Below, piece by piece: positions 46,291 through 59,180 of a stretch of DNA of 64,000 bases. This stretch comes from Tigriopus japonicus (taxonomy: Eukaryota > Arthropoda > Copepoda > Harpacticoida > Harpacticidae), in the NCBI GenBank assembly GCA_010645155.1, contig CM021315.1, forward strand, positions 10,040,472 through 10,104,471, in the 5' to 3' direction. Under the pieces are notes generated by a model. That model did no database searches. It was not told the origin of the DNA and saw only the letters and a program-made list of their open reading frames with translations. Position 1 is the first letter of the stretch. Every line of letters begins with the position of its first letter. The translations under genes and the position numbers were made by a program.

Positions 46291-47908
46291 GAGACTTGGA
46301 TTTCTGAACTTAATAAAGCGTCTTCATCGGTTGAAGGATGGATGGATGGATAGACAGATTGGAGGATTTCCGTCTGCACTGTTGTTTGTTGTGAAAACAG
46401 TTCACAGACACGAAGAGCAAGCGGGCGAGCAAATGAGAGTGCGCGATTGGAGCAGGCTTGCCAACTACGGAGGCTCAAAGGTCAGTTTAAAGTCTAGCCG
46501 AGAAATGTTATATTGCATCGGTCGAGACGTTTTTGCAAAAGCTTGAGTCAAAGTTTGATATGTACATGTTTTTCTTCGACATAATCGTCATTAGTAATTT
46601 CAGGATCCTTGAAATTACTTAAGCTTGGGTGATTAGCACCTTTCTTTGAACTTAAGAAGCTTACTGAAAATATGAATAGTTACAGAATAAAGTACAAACA
46701 TAGGCCCAGCTCAAATGCTAGAGAGCCTTTAAATACATCGAGACATGGACGAGAATGCATGAATATTGTTGAAGGAGGTGTTTGACAAGATAAGTAATTG
46801 CAAATGATTGATTAATAGGTGCCTGTTGGTATACGTTTTCCGGGTTGGTGCAGAGGATCGCTCAGGGGGTTTGAGTGGTCGATGAAAGGCATCGCTGTTT
46901 CATCAACGCTCTTTCAAGTTGGGACTGAGCGGAAAAAGGCTCTTTCACCGGGCTAACTGAATTATTTTATGCCATTCCCCTGCCGAATCAGCCGATTAAG
47001 CGCGCACCGGAAAGTTTTTTCTTGAGGGTGGCGGGGAATGGTAGAGACAGATCCGAATTCAATCGCTTTCGGATTTGGGTTGCAGAGGTTGGGAAAATGA
47101 CTTAGGCGTTGATTGGTCCCAAATCCAAGACGTTAAGCCACCTTTGTTTTCGCCCTCGGTAAAATTGAAATGTCAAATTATTTATAACATGCACATGTTC
47201 CTTTGAGTCGCAATTCTAAACACATTTAGATCATTGATGCTTTAGCGACATGCGTTTTCCGATGTCAACTCCAAAATGTCGAAATAGAGCTCGTTTTCGA
47301 AAGTCTTTCCGGTCACCCGTTCATCGGGCCGTTTCTTCGCTCTGTCACTTTAGCCTGACAATCGTCCAGCCTCGAGCATAAAGCTCCCCGGTCAAGAATG
47401 ACGTCACGCTGGAAAAGAGGAGAAGGGGGCGCGTCTGCACAAATTATCACTTCAAAACATTTCCTCATTCACCCCTTTTTCGGGCTCAAATCCATTTTAA
47501 TGCGAACAACGATCCTCTTTTTTCACCTTCGTAATTCCACCTCACCCTTTTAAAAAACCCTTAACTCCCCTTCCAACCCCCATCATCGTCCGTTTCTGGT
47601 CTGTTTTCTTCCGTCAATTTTTGCCATTCGCCCCCGAATGGTCATAACTGGCCCAATCCAGTTTGTACCGGTTGAATTGGCTTGGGCCTCATTGGTTCAT
47701 TCGATGTGAGAACCTCCACCTGAACGGACGCGGCGCTTCTTCATCTTCATCTTCATCATCGTCCACCACGAGACCCCCGTGAACCGATCCACGACCCCCG
47801 TTCCTCCCTCGGTCGTCGTTGAGAATAGCTATCCCCATTGGATTTGGGTTCGTTGAGTGGGATTGCGGATTTGCTGAGGCCCAGCGAGTTGCGGTTGAGC
47901 GAGTGAGG
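46291..47908. other. Divergent intergenic region BRMS1L / XPO1
   Basis: 1.6 kb holding both promoters. A perfect palindromic CRE lies at 47399-47406 and ATTGG (CCAAT) boxes lie near 47677-47697. A short (GGAT)n run at 46336-46350 is probably in the BRMS1L 5' UTR. Confidence 0.55.
47399..47406. promoter_or_regulatory. CRE palindrome upstream of XPO1
   Basis: TGACGTCA, the full CREB/ATF consensus, about 500 bp upstream of the XPO1 start codon and in a GC-richer stretch. Use is unproven; the same 8-mer also occurs near 15776 away from any gene. Confidence 0.3.
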
Positions 47909-50900
47909 ATGGCGGCGGTGGTGGCGGTGGGCGTTTTGGCCCAAGAGACGGTCAACAAATTGTTGGACTTCAATCAGAAGCTGGATATCGGCTTGCTGGA
48001 TGAGGTGGTCACCACCATGTATGCGGGCACGGGCGACCAGCAAAAGATGGCCCAAGAAGTGCTGACCACGCTCAAAGAGCATCCCGATGCCTGGACCAAA
48101 GTAAGAGAGAGAGAGATAGAAGCGATCTCAGACACTGAGAGAAGGAATTATGATCAGGACCAAAATGACGCAATAGGACGATTAGGGCAAATTAGAATTC
48201 ATGAGCGGGATGAAATGCGTAACTAGGGTGTTTAAGGTGTTTGGGTCAAAGCGTATTTTTAGCCCGTGAGGACATTATATCGCTCAAGTTTTGGTTGAAA
48301 ATATTCTACGAGGAAACTAGCCAGCTTTCATTTAGCGTTATTCAAGAAGCCTGAAGGCTTTTGTAAAAAAGAAAGCCCCAAAGGGTAACCATTCACTTTT
48401 CAATGAATAAAAACTAGCGTGAAATTGTAGAGTACAAAGACGGCCAACAAAGAATGTAACCGTTGTAGGTTTTGGAGGCTTTAGTTAGACGTGTTTTCCA
48501 TCGCTCAGCCCAGTGGCTGAGCGATGTCATGTTTAATAAACATGAAATGTGAATTTTGATAATGATTTAAACCAAGGGCAATGGGACATCTCCCCGCGGA
48601 ATCATGACCGCCTAAAGAGGGTATTGTTGTTTATTTTAATGCGCGTTAACGGAGTTTCCGCGTGACGGGGCCAAGTTCAAGTTAGCGTTCAAAGTTGTCG
48701 TTCAAATGTTGAGTGAGCCCTTTTTCGATGAGCATTATTAACCTGTTTATCGGCTCGAGTGAAGGCGGCCTGCGTGCATCCATCCCACGCGAGATGATGC
48801 GCTCCATTGGCCGTCAGGTCAAGACGCACGCGTGGGGAAAACGAAAAAGAGCCCGTTCGATACGCTCGGAAAGCCAAACCTAAAGTACGCCGAGAATCAG
48901 GAAAATGATTCGCTTAAATCTAAGACGCATTATGTTGAACTGACGATAAGATAAATAATTGATGAGGATTGATTGACGGGTTGAATGAAGTGGGTTCATT
49001 TAAATTGTTTTGGGCCAAAGTTGTGCACGATCTTTTTATTTGTTACAGGTGGATACCATCTTGGAGTTTTCGAATAACCAGCAGACCAAGTACTACGCAT
49101 TGCAAATCCTGGAAAGCGTGATCAAGACCCGCTGGAAAGTGCTGCCGCGTAATCAGTGCGAAGGTATCAAAAAATACATCGTGGGCCTCATCATCAAGAC
49201 CAGTTCCGTACCCGAGAGTCTCGAGCGGGAAAAGACTTATTTAAACAAGTTGAACATGATCCTAGTCCAGGTAAAAAAAATCATGATTGAACTAAAACAA
49301 CTTTATGACAAATAGCTGTCTGTATTGATGTATTTGCTCATTCGCATAACCATACGTACCTCTTTTTTGACCCATCTAGATCTTGAAACGTGAATGGCCC
49401 AAAAATTGGGAGTCCTTCATCCCCGACATTATCGGCGCGTCCAAGACCAACGAGTCGCTGTGCCAGAATAACATGGTCATTTTGAAGCTGCTGAGTGAAG
49501 AGGTGTTCGATTTCTCGTCCGGCCAGATGACTCAGACCAAGGCCAAACACCTCAAAGACACGATGTGTGCGCAATTCTCGGAAGTGTTTCAGTTGTGTCA
49601 GTTCGTGTTGGACAATTCGCAGAACGCGCCTCTAGTCGCCGCCACGCTTGAGACACTCCTCCGATTCCTGAACTGGATTCCTCTCGGCTACATCTTCGAG
49701 ACGAAGCTCATCAACACGCTCATTTTCAAATTCTTCAACGTGCCAATGTTCAGGAATGTGACCCTCAAGTCTCTCACCGAGATTGCCTCCGTGTCCGTCA
49801 ACCACTACGACGAGATCTTCCTGACCCTCTTCACTCAGACCCTTCAACAACTCGACGAAATGTTACCTGTGGAAACGAATATCAAGGAGGCATACGCCAC
49901 CGGTCAGGACTCTGAGCAGCAATTCATCCAGGATCTGGCGCTTTTCCTGTGCACCTATCTCAAGGAACACGGCGTCTTGCTCGAGAAGCAGAATGCCAAT
50001 GAAACTCTGTTGAAGGCCCTCCACTATCTGCTGCTTATCTCCGAAGTGGAAGAGGTCGAGATCTTCAAGATCTGTCTCGAGTATTGGAATAGCTTGTGCA
50101 CGGACCTCTACCGAGAGAGTCCGTTCTCCTCGAGCTCATCGCCCCTGTTCATGTCACGCCCAAGTCCGGCCACACCCCAAAGGAAGCAGTTCTACCAACC
50201 CCTTTTGACCAAAGTCCGATACATCATGATCTCGCGAATGGCCAAACCCGAAGAGGTGCTGGTCGTAGAGAATGACCAAGGCGAGGTCGTCAGAGAGTTC
50301 ATGAAGGACACGGACTCGATCAACATGTACAAGAACATGCGTGAAACACTCGTCTACCTGACCCATTTGGACTACTTGGACACCGAGCGGATCATGTCGG
50401 AGAAACTCCAGAACCAGGTCAATGGCAACGATTGGTCGTGGAAGAATTTGAACACACTCTGTTGGGCCATTGGCTCCATTTCCGGCTCCATGCACGACGA
50501 AGACGAGAAGCGCTTCTTGGTGACGGTGATCAAGGACCTACTGGGATTGTGTGAGCAAAAGAAGGGCAAGGACAACAAGGCCATTGTGGCCTCAAACATC
50601 ATGTATATCGTAGGGCAGTACCCTCGATTCTTGCGCGCCCATTGGCGCTTCCTCAAGACCGTAGTGAACAAATTGTTCGAGTTCATGCACGAGACGCACG
50701 AGGGGGTTCAAGACATGGCTTGCGATACGTTCATCAAGATTGCACAGAAGTGTCGCCGACAATTCGTTCAGATTCAAGTTGGAGAGGTGATGCCATTCAT
50801 CGACGAACTACTTGCCAATATCAATTCCATCATTTGTGACTTGCAACCGCAACAGGTAAGATCTTAAGAAGCTCGTCATTTATTTTCATTATGATCAAGA

Positions 50901-52362
50901 GGATTTTGAATTATGATTCATTTAGTGACACATTTTTTTGTGATTTTTAACTCTCCCGTTGTTTTTAACCGCAAAAAACACTCGTCTCAACTCGAATTAT
51001 TTCGTTTCACAGGTACATACCTTCTACGAAGCAGTGGGACACATGATCTCGGCGAGTTCGGACTCACAACAGCAAGAGCAACTTATCGACAAATACATGC
51101 AGTTGCCCAATCAAGTGTGGGACGATATTATCAACCAGGCGTCGAAGAATGTTGATGTTCTCAAAGATCCTGAGGCTGTGAGGCAGCTGGGCAGTATTCT
51201 CAAGACCAATGTGCGGGCCTGCAAAGCCCTCGGGCACCCTTTCGTCGCCCAACTCGGCAGGATCTACCTGGACATGCTCAACGTGTACAAGGTGATGTCC
51301 GAGAACATTTCCACGGCCACGAGGCTCAATGGTGAGGTCGTCACCCGTCAACCACTCATTAAGAGCATGCGAGTGGTTAAGAAAGAGACTCTGAAATTGA
51401 TCTCTTGCTGGGTCGAACGCTCCAATGACCCCAACATGGTCCTGGAGAACTTCATCCCACCGCTGCTCGATGCCGTCCTACTCGACTACCAAAGGTGCTT
51501 GGTGCCTTCGGCTCGTGAGCCCGAGGTGCTCTCCACCATGGCCGTGGTCGTGAACCGCCTCAAGAACACCATCACCAGCGAGATTCCTAAGATCTTTGAC
51601 GCGCTTTTCGAGTGCACGCTCGAGATGATCAACAAGGACTTTGAGGAGTTCCCCGAGCATCGGACCAATTTCTTTATCCTCCTCCAGGCGGTCAACCTGT
51701 ACTGCTTCCAAGCGTTTCTCAACATCCCCGCCACACAATTCAAGCTTGTCCTTGACTCGGTCATCTGGGCTTTCAAGCACACGATGCGGAACGTGGCCGA
51801 CACCGGGCTCAACATTTTGTTCCAACTGCTCAAAAACGTGTCCAACCATCCGGAGGCAGCTCAAAGCTTCTATCAGACCTACTACACAGACATTCTTCAA
51901 CACATGTTCAGTGTCGTGACGGACACGTCACACACGGCAGGCTTGACCATGCACGCCACCATCCTCGCGTACATGTTCACGTTGGTAGAAGCCAACAAGA
52001 TCACAGTGAGTTTGAGCTCGAATCCGGTCGTGGTCGGGACCCCGCCCAACAACGTGGCCTTTGTCCAAGACTTTGTGGCCAATCTGCTTCGAACTGCCTT
52101 TCCACAACTGACAGATAATCAGATCAAGATCACGGTCCAAGGTCTGTTCAACCTCGATCAGGACATCCCCGGTTTCAAGGAGCATTTGCGAGATTTCCTC
52201 GTCCAAATCCGTGAGTTCACCGGCGAGGACGATTCAGATCTTTTCTTGGAAGAGCGGGAAGCTGCCTTGAAACAGGCCCAAGAAGAGAAACGCAAGCTCC
52301 AAATTGCCGTTCCGGGTATCCTGAATCCCCACGAGCTCCCAGAGGAGATGCAGGAAATGTGA
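47909..52362 (+). CDS. XPO1: Exportin-1 (CRM1) nuclear export receptor
   Basis: Exons 47909-48100, 49049-49270, 49380-50855 and 51013-52362, all phase 0, give 1,079 residues (human 1,071). It is a HEAT-repeat karyopherin that exports leucine-rich NES cargo with RanGTP. Visible features are the CRIME/importin-beta N-terminal region at exon 2 (NNQQTKYYALQILE), the exportin-1 core with LETLLRFLNWIPLGYIFE, the acidic-loop region MAKPEEVLVVENDQGEVVRE, and the NES-groove segment LLGLCEQKKGKDNKA. Its Cys, about residue 529, corresponds to human C528, the leptomycin-B target. The C-terminal helix/tail is FTGEDDSDLFLEERE. ATG 47909 opens MAAVVAVGVLAQETVNKLLDF. Intron 1 (948 bp) holds two adjacent hairpins. 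A 3' AATAAA is at 53192. Confidence 0.97.
48499..48544. repeat. Two adjacent perfect hairpins in XPO1 intron 1
   Basis: First, CATCGCTCAGCC / GGCTGAGCGATG with a 4-nt loop (48499-48526). One nucleotide later, CATGTTTA / TAAACATG around a single A (48528-48544). Both arms are perfect. Purpose unknown. Confidence 0.8.
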
Positions 52363-53512
52363 TAGATTGGCTACATTCTATGAAGTTCATGTGTTCTTCG
52401 CACATCACCAAAGTCGGGTCGAGTTCCTCGTTGTGAGTCCCATATATATCAAGTGGAGGCTTACGCCATGCTGTTCTTGATTCATCCATCCCCCTTCTCC
52501 TTTTGGCCATATCTCTCTCTCTGTCTCTCTATCTATCTCTCATTTCCTCAACCCCCCGTGAATGTTGCGTACTTATCTGGACTGGTTTTGCCTGTTTACG
52601 AAAAAGAGATACTATTATTCCATACGTATCATCCGATATTCGTCATTTTTTTAGTAGTCAAGAACCGAGCCCTTGGTGTGTTTGTGTGAGATGTTGTATA
52701 CAGTCCAACCAAAGATCATACATAATCCTCATCCCTCCCTCCCTACTCCTGAACCTCCTCGTCCTCGACCTCCATTCAAAAAGGAAAGAGAACTGAACTG
52801 CATTTCTGTAGCAGCTGAACTCCATGGCCGAACTAATAATGAACGACTTCTCCTCTCCACTTGCCCATTCATGGTCAACTTATGTGTGTAGTGACCCACC
52901 CCACCTCCCAAAAAGACTAGTAGTGAATGTATGGAACAAAGTTGAGGACAAATCCAGTGGTTCCCTAAATTTTCTTAGGGCCTCGCCCCATGGATGATTG
53001 ATTGATCACGAACTCTAATAATCTATACTATTGTTGTGAAGCAAAGCGAGGAAAACGAAACGCAGAGCATTCTTTTCAGGTCCGAAACGGCTCGATTACG
53101 GCTGTTGGTTTCTTAAGACTTTGAAGCTCCTGTTAGGTATGATGATCGCTGCTTGATTAATACTAATAACATTTAAAGAAATGGAGAAAAAAATAAACAA
53201 AATTCCAACCCAATGACAAGCATTCTTGAACTTTCTCGTTATCTGAATGTATTCCAGAGTCCTATCGGAAAATATACGGAAATTTAGGTACACATTTTGT
53301 TCTCTTACTCAATTCTCATCAGCAGTTTTCGTTCGTTTTCGATGTACACAAGCGTCCATCAAGAATTGACAAGCACTCCTTGTTGCATTGGTGAACTGTT
53401 TTTCTTTCTAATTCTGACATTCGTTAGTCACAGCACTGAGAACAAGTAGTGATGTCACAATTTTTTCGTCTTTTCCACACCCAAATCAAGGGGATCGCGT
53501 CTGCTTTCCTCT
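52363..53512. other. XPO1 3' UTR and spacer
   Basis: Convergent spacer between XPO1 and the ACSF3-like gene. Contains a CT-rich simple repeat (52512-52540) and AATAAA at 53192, the likely XPO1 3' end (3' UTR about 830 nt). No gene. Confidence 0.6.
52512..52540. repeat. Imperfect (CT)n / (CTAT)n simple repeat
   Basis: CTCTCTCTCTGTCTCTCTAT followed by CTAT units, within the probable XPO1 3' UTR. Confidence 0.8.
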
Positions 53513-55664
53513 TCAAAGAACTTCAATGCCACCACGGCTCACTTTGACCTTATCTCCTGTGGACACAAAGCCTTGGCTGTCGGTCTTGACTTGCTTCGAT
53601 TGTCCTGGGGTCTTCAACAAGAGCTCTCCCATCACGGTGTGATGGCTTTTGCAATTCTGATCCAAAATATCCACACCACCCGTGGATCGGGTTCTGCAAT
53701 CCAAACTTGCAATCAACCACCTTACAGTAAGATTGTTCTCGTTTGATATCATTACCTTACTACTCTCGTCTCTGTTGAGGGCAATGGACGTAAATGAGGA
53801 TTCACGAATTTGTTCTGATGCTCAGGAACTGGCCCACTCAAAGTTGTTCCGGTCTATAAGGACAGTAAAAATAGCAGTTAAGTACCAAGTCGACGTAAAA
53901 TATAAATTTCAAATTACCGTGGTTTTGGTGTAGCAATCGATGATCTGGTGACCTGTGGCAGCATGCCACGATTTTCTCAGATCCCACGAGATAGGGTCCA
54001 TACTACTGAACATGCCTCGAATTCGCTTCAACAACGTACTTCGGACATAATCCTTCTTCTTTTTGTCCACAAAGATCTCACCGTAGCGAGTGAGAAGCTT
54101 ACTATAATATCCAGGTAAGGACGGGAACATATTCACTTTGGGCAAAGGGTTCGGACAATTCACACCAATACCCAACAGGTACGACCACACTTTAACCGTG
54201 TCAAACTGAGAGAGGGTCACGATCCGCCCACCCACAGATAAAGGTGTGAGCATGGATGTGATGTTCCCATAGGCGGTGTCCAAAGGCAACGTGTGAAGGA
54301 GGGAGCACTTTTCTGTCAAGTCCCAAGCTTGAGATATGTGAAGCATTTGATGATTTAGCTCATTGTGTCCGAACAACACCGCTTTGGGCTTGTCTACAAA
54401 ATTGAAAATATAAGCGAATGATCATGAGAGGAAGAACAAAAAAAGTTAGATTCAAGAACTAAAAAGCATGTAGAGACACCATATACGCTACTTACTATAA
54501 AGCTTGTTCAGAAATAAAAACATTTCTACATTAAGTGTTAATTTAACATCGATCTAACTTGAGCAATATAGTCAAAGCTAGATATCGGAATAATTTTACG
54601 GCTGACCGAAGTATGCATTCAGTACATGGCGTCTTTAGAAATAAGCATAATGCTTTGACGGGAATTCAAAGGCGGAGGGTTAGTCATTGTATTCTTTGGA
54701 TTGATGCCAAACTTGCCCATGTCACATTCTCTATGCATTTCTACGCTTTTTCTTGAGGACAAGAAGATCGAATGATGTGTCTTCCGTAAGAGTTTTTGTT
54801 GCTTTTGCCTCCTCACCTGTATATTTACGGGAGTACAAGATAAGTGCACCCGGATGGGACAAATAGAACGATTCACTTCTGGGATCTTGCGGAAAGGGTT
54901 TGGCGTCATCTTCAAAGGATTTCTTGGGATGCGCCGTCCACGTGTGATCGAGACAAATCAATTTACGGCTCAACTTTTTCGCAACGTCATTAATCTATCA
55001 AGAAAGATATTTTATTACTTTTGTGTCCAACAAAACAGCGCAAATCATGCCACTTACCAAGTCCACCTGACTTTTAGCCGATATGACCAACGAGCAATCC
55101 GCATCTCTAATACAAAACTCCATTTCATCTTTCGTTTGGTCCTTATTCAAAGGTACGGCAATGTGTCCACTCATCCAACACGCCCATTGCGTAATCACAT
55201 GACTGGCGCCATTGGGACACAAAATGGCGATCCGCTGATGCGGTTCCGGCGTCGGCAAAATGTCTTCGATCATTTGCGACAGATCCAGACTCCTAAAACC
55301 CATCCATCATCCGCCAATATCAATATCATCACCCATCTTTTGGCTCACGCGCGCTAGTATTCTAAACTTACCGTCGGAAGATATCCTCATAAAGAAAATG
55401 GCCGTCATTGTCGCAAACCGCCGTGCGAGACTTGAATTCCTTGGCCTTGGAATACACGGGTAAATGAAGCTTCAGAGCGGGCACGGCCGATGCGGACTTG
55501 ACGGGCGAATCCGTTTTCTTGGCCACGGTCGGAAAGGTCGAAGAAGCTCGGCGACCTCCCGAAATGACCTCGGAACCCGCCCAAGACGACGTATTAGACC
55601 AAAGTTTCTTGAGCATTTGCGGTCGGGTATAAAACACCTTGAGCGAGTACGAAGTCACCTCCAT
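53513..55664 (-). CDS. ACSF3-like acyl-CoA synthetase, degenerate motifs and short C-terminus
   Basis: Exons 55664-55372, 55292-55058, 54994-54817, 54393-53918, 53853-53756 and 53693-53513 keep frame through GT-AG introns. The start MEVTSYSLKVFYTRPQML resembles a mitochondrial targeting sequence. The N-terminal half matches ACSF3 (malonyl/methylmalonyl-CoA synthetase): RIAILCPNGASHVITQWACW, MSGHIAVPLN, then HTLPLDTAYGN and ATGHQIIDCY. The ATP-binding P-loop, normally YTSGTTGRPKG, reads YSRKYTGDKPKAV. YGMTE is CYTKTTV, and SGSAALP is FSSMDPI. The protein ends at GFVSTGDKVKVSRGGIEVL, without the C-terminal domain carrying the hinge Asp and catalytic Lys. A pseudoenzyme or decaying paralog is likely. 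The acceptor of the last exon may lie about 25 nt earlier in the same frame; a true start further upstream is possible. Confidence 0.75.
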
Positions 55665-58600
55665 GATTTTACCAATGGAGAAACCCAAGGTAGAGGTTTC
55701 AAAGATGCTCTCAATGCGAGAGAACACGATCCACTAACTTGTTTACGAACAAATTTCTCCCTCGCTCAATGGCAAGGCAAGAATTTACGAAATTGGATCG
55801 TTGCCAAATGAATGACCGGAGATCACAAGATGAACCCGTCAGAATTTTGACGCCAGTGAGCTTTCTTCTTTTCTCTGAGAGGGTAGCTTTCTCGCTTTCG
55901 TTCCCGGGGGAAAATCGGAGACGATTCAAGAGAGGAGGGTGTAGAAAGATGCTCAGAGCGAAAAGATCGGCTAAACGGTGAAAACCAGGATCAGGAACAG
56001 TAAGATAAAGAGGAGATACACCATGAGAATAAACATCCCGGAGCAGCGATCGATCGATTCAGGCCGAGAATCTCGTTTTCCAGCGTGTTCTCAATGACTG
56101 ACAAATCGACAGACACCAGGAAAAGAACCCACAGCCAAAAGCTAGACGACAACGACGACAGTCTAGGACCAAAGAATCCAAGGAGGATGACGGTGGAAAC
56201 GTTCAGGTGTCCTCCGGCCAGCCACGATCAGTCAAGATACACCCCGACTTCGGGCGTACGATAGCCCAGTCACGCCTTCCTCACTTCAATCAAAGACGAG
56301 CAGCTCGAGGATCATACGTAACAACAGTTTCGGATCACAGAGCATTTGGAATGTTCTAGACATGAATCGATCGTCAGCTGCGCGCCCACGTGGCTAGTCT
56401 TCTGGGATTCGGGAGATAGCTGTTGACACTCATGTCTATAGAAAAGGCCTCAGTGGGATGCATGCGTGCCTCGTGGGTTTGGCAGGCTCAGGACGTCTAA
56501 AAACTGGGAGAGAGACGGAGTAACACTAAAGTTTGCACGGGCATTCAAATGTCTTTTCTTGAACTATCTTAGTTTGTTGCTTCGGATCATTCCGACACAA
56601 AAAATGCCTAAATAACAATTTATCAAAGGACTGGCTGAACTATACAAACTTTAGATTATTTAATTTTCAGAAAACGCAACATCAAATTGGATGGAAAAAG
56701 GAATCAACAAGATTTAAAGTTTTGTATTTTTATAAAAACCTAGATGACCATTAGTTTACATGAAAATATAGAGGTACCCATGCGAACGCACAAATTGTAT
56801 AATTTTTACTTCATGAAAACCTATTCTTAAAAGTGTTCCACATATTTGTTAAAGTAAAAGATGTTAAAGCAAAACGCTTTTCATGCGGGGAACGCAAAAA
56901 CCATACCAGAGGCATCTCATCCCTAAAGCGCATAACTTGTGCTGAGAAAGTGCATACTTAACAAAATATCAAGCGGTTAAGTTGTACTGGTGTGTTTTCA
57001 GTTGACAGTGCTGTCATTTTCTATTCATGTTACTTTCCCTTCAAATAACTGATTGTGGTAAGTTTTTTCATCCCAAAATCTAAAAATGCACCCATTTGGC
57101 AAAACTTTACTAAAATTTCACTTGGAAACCCATCACTACTAAGTAGTTGAGGTAGTTTGTTCATTTCTGTCCACTTCTTTAGTTGTCCACAACCAACGAC
57201 TTGAAAGATGAGAACGGCCGCGCTAACGACGTAATCGGGTGACCTTGAAAACGGATTGGCGAACAAGGAGGAGAGCCTTTATGTACTCGACACTTGCATG
57301 GGAAGCTCTACCCATCCGATCTAAAGTTCACGTTGAGTGACGTGTTCTCTTTTTATTGGTCCGTCTTGTGCAGATGTCAGAAAAGGCCTCTAGGCCTGAC
57401 GGGGTTGAATTAAAATCTGAAGTTGGCACTTTGAGAAAGCTTGACGACAGATATCTTGTTAAATGAGAAGTAGTTATTATTGCCTTATTTTTGACACTAA
57501 ACAAGGATCAAGTTTCCCTCAATCCGGGGTATAAAATTTTGGGTTCGTTAAAAGGATGATCTCGGTTCAGATTTCCCTTTTCTGCATTTGGTGTGCAAAA
57601 GCACCCTTTGTAGTAAAGGGTAGGGAAAGGGAAATATTTTACAAACTCAAATTTCTGTGCTGACTCGTGCGAAAAATATTTCCATCTGAGAGGAAAATAA
57701 TGATTGTGTTGCTGATAAAATTGGGGAATGAACGAGAAAGGACGTGAAGTGACGCCTATCTAAAGTCTGAATGCATAATTTCAAGCTTTTGATTGCCCAA
57801 TCATTTCATAAATTCCTGTTTCAACAACGTTGTTTCAACGTGAGTGAATACCAGGGTTGGTCACGGGGTTAACCCTGGGATCTCGGGACGGGACTTTCAG
57901 ACTTCTCTCTGATCTGAAAACGGTATAAATGGGATCTATGCTTCTTCAAAGTGATTTTTTACGGAATAACGGGACGAAATTTTTGTAACATTTTAAAAAA
58001 AGGGGATTTTCTTAAACATTTGCAATTTCTAAGCTTTCAAGAAGTTAAGATAGCAAAAATGAAACAAACGTCTAGCTTTACCGAAACATTTGTTTTTCAA
58101 TCAGTACATCATGCATCACATCAAAATTTTGATATTTATGCCCTAATAACGAAAATCGAAAATCCTGCAAATCCCAGAAAATAACTGTTTTCCTTTTCTT
58201 CTTGATGAAATGGAAGTCTTAGGATTTTTAAAACTTCAAGTGAACCTTTCAGTTATTTGTAAATTCGCCACCATTGATGGCCGCCGCTAGCCATTTCGGC
58301 GTCAGTTTTTCAACGCTTGGTGTCATTATTTCAAATGCTCACCAAAAAAAGCATAAAAAATCATTACCCGCTTATGATTACCCTCGGTTTCAGTTCAGCC
58401 CCTTTTCATGGAAGTCTGAACTTTCAGGTTACTTTAAGGGCCTTTGCAAAAAAGCAAGTCCGACCAATCAAATATTTGAATTTGGATGATTTTGATTGCA
58501 AAGACATGAACCATATAAATAATAAATATAAATGTAGTTCTTGCTGAAGTTTAGTTTCCTGGAAAAGAAATTCGAAATGCAGTTTATAGAGGTCTGTTTC

Positions 58601-59158
58601 TTTCAATAGCATCAACACCTTTTTACAACAACCTCTTTGAAAATGAAGTATTTTAAAACAACATTCCGAGCACCTCAAATTTAAAAAGCCAATTTCCAAA
58701 GTAGACTAATTTGCCTTCACAAAAGTAAAAAAAAACCGCCCGTCAGTGTTCGGAAAACGAATGCATTCCCTACCTTATGGATATTGCACTGACTACGCCG
58801 TTATGTTTTTAAAGGCAATGAACGCAAGCGTTAGTTATTGTACGGTTTCTCGTTGGATGGACTCTTTCCGAAATCAAGTGAGTACAAAGGATTTCTTTGT
58901 GCAATTGGACAACTGCAGTTTGAAGCATCTACAAAGACATCGTAGATACAGTACACCGAAGGTTGCTTCAAGAAAAGTAGGCTCCTTTTTTAGAATAACT
59001 CAGTGCAGGTATGCTGACGAAAAGCCTCACGATGTTGAGAGTCCTCATGCAAATCTAGGTTTGCTCTTTATTTTGCTTTTATTTCCTCTTGGCAAAGGGC
59101 ATTTGAAATCTTACTTTCATTCAGCCTCAGGCCCAGAAAATGTTCCTTCTCTTCCCTC

Positions 59159-59180
59159 AACCAACCAACCAACCAACCAA
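59159..59180. repeat. (CCAA)n simple repeat
   Basis: Five to six CCAA units in a run. Confidence 0.8.
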
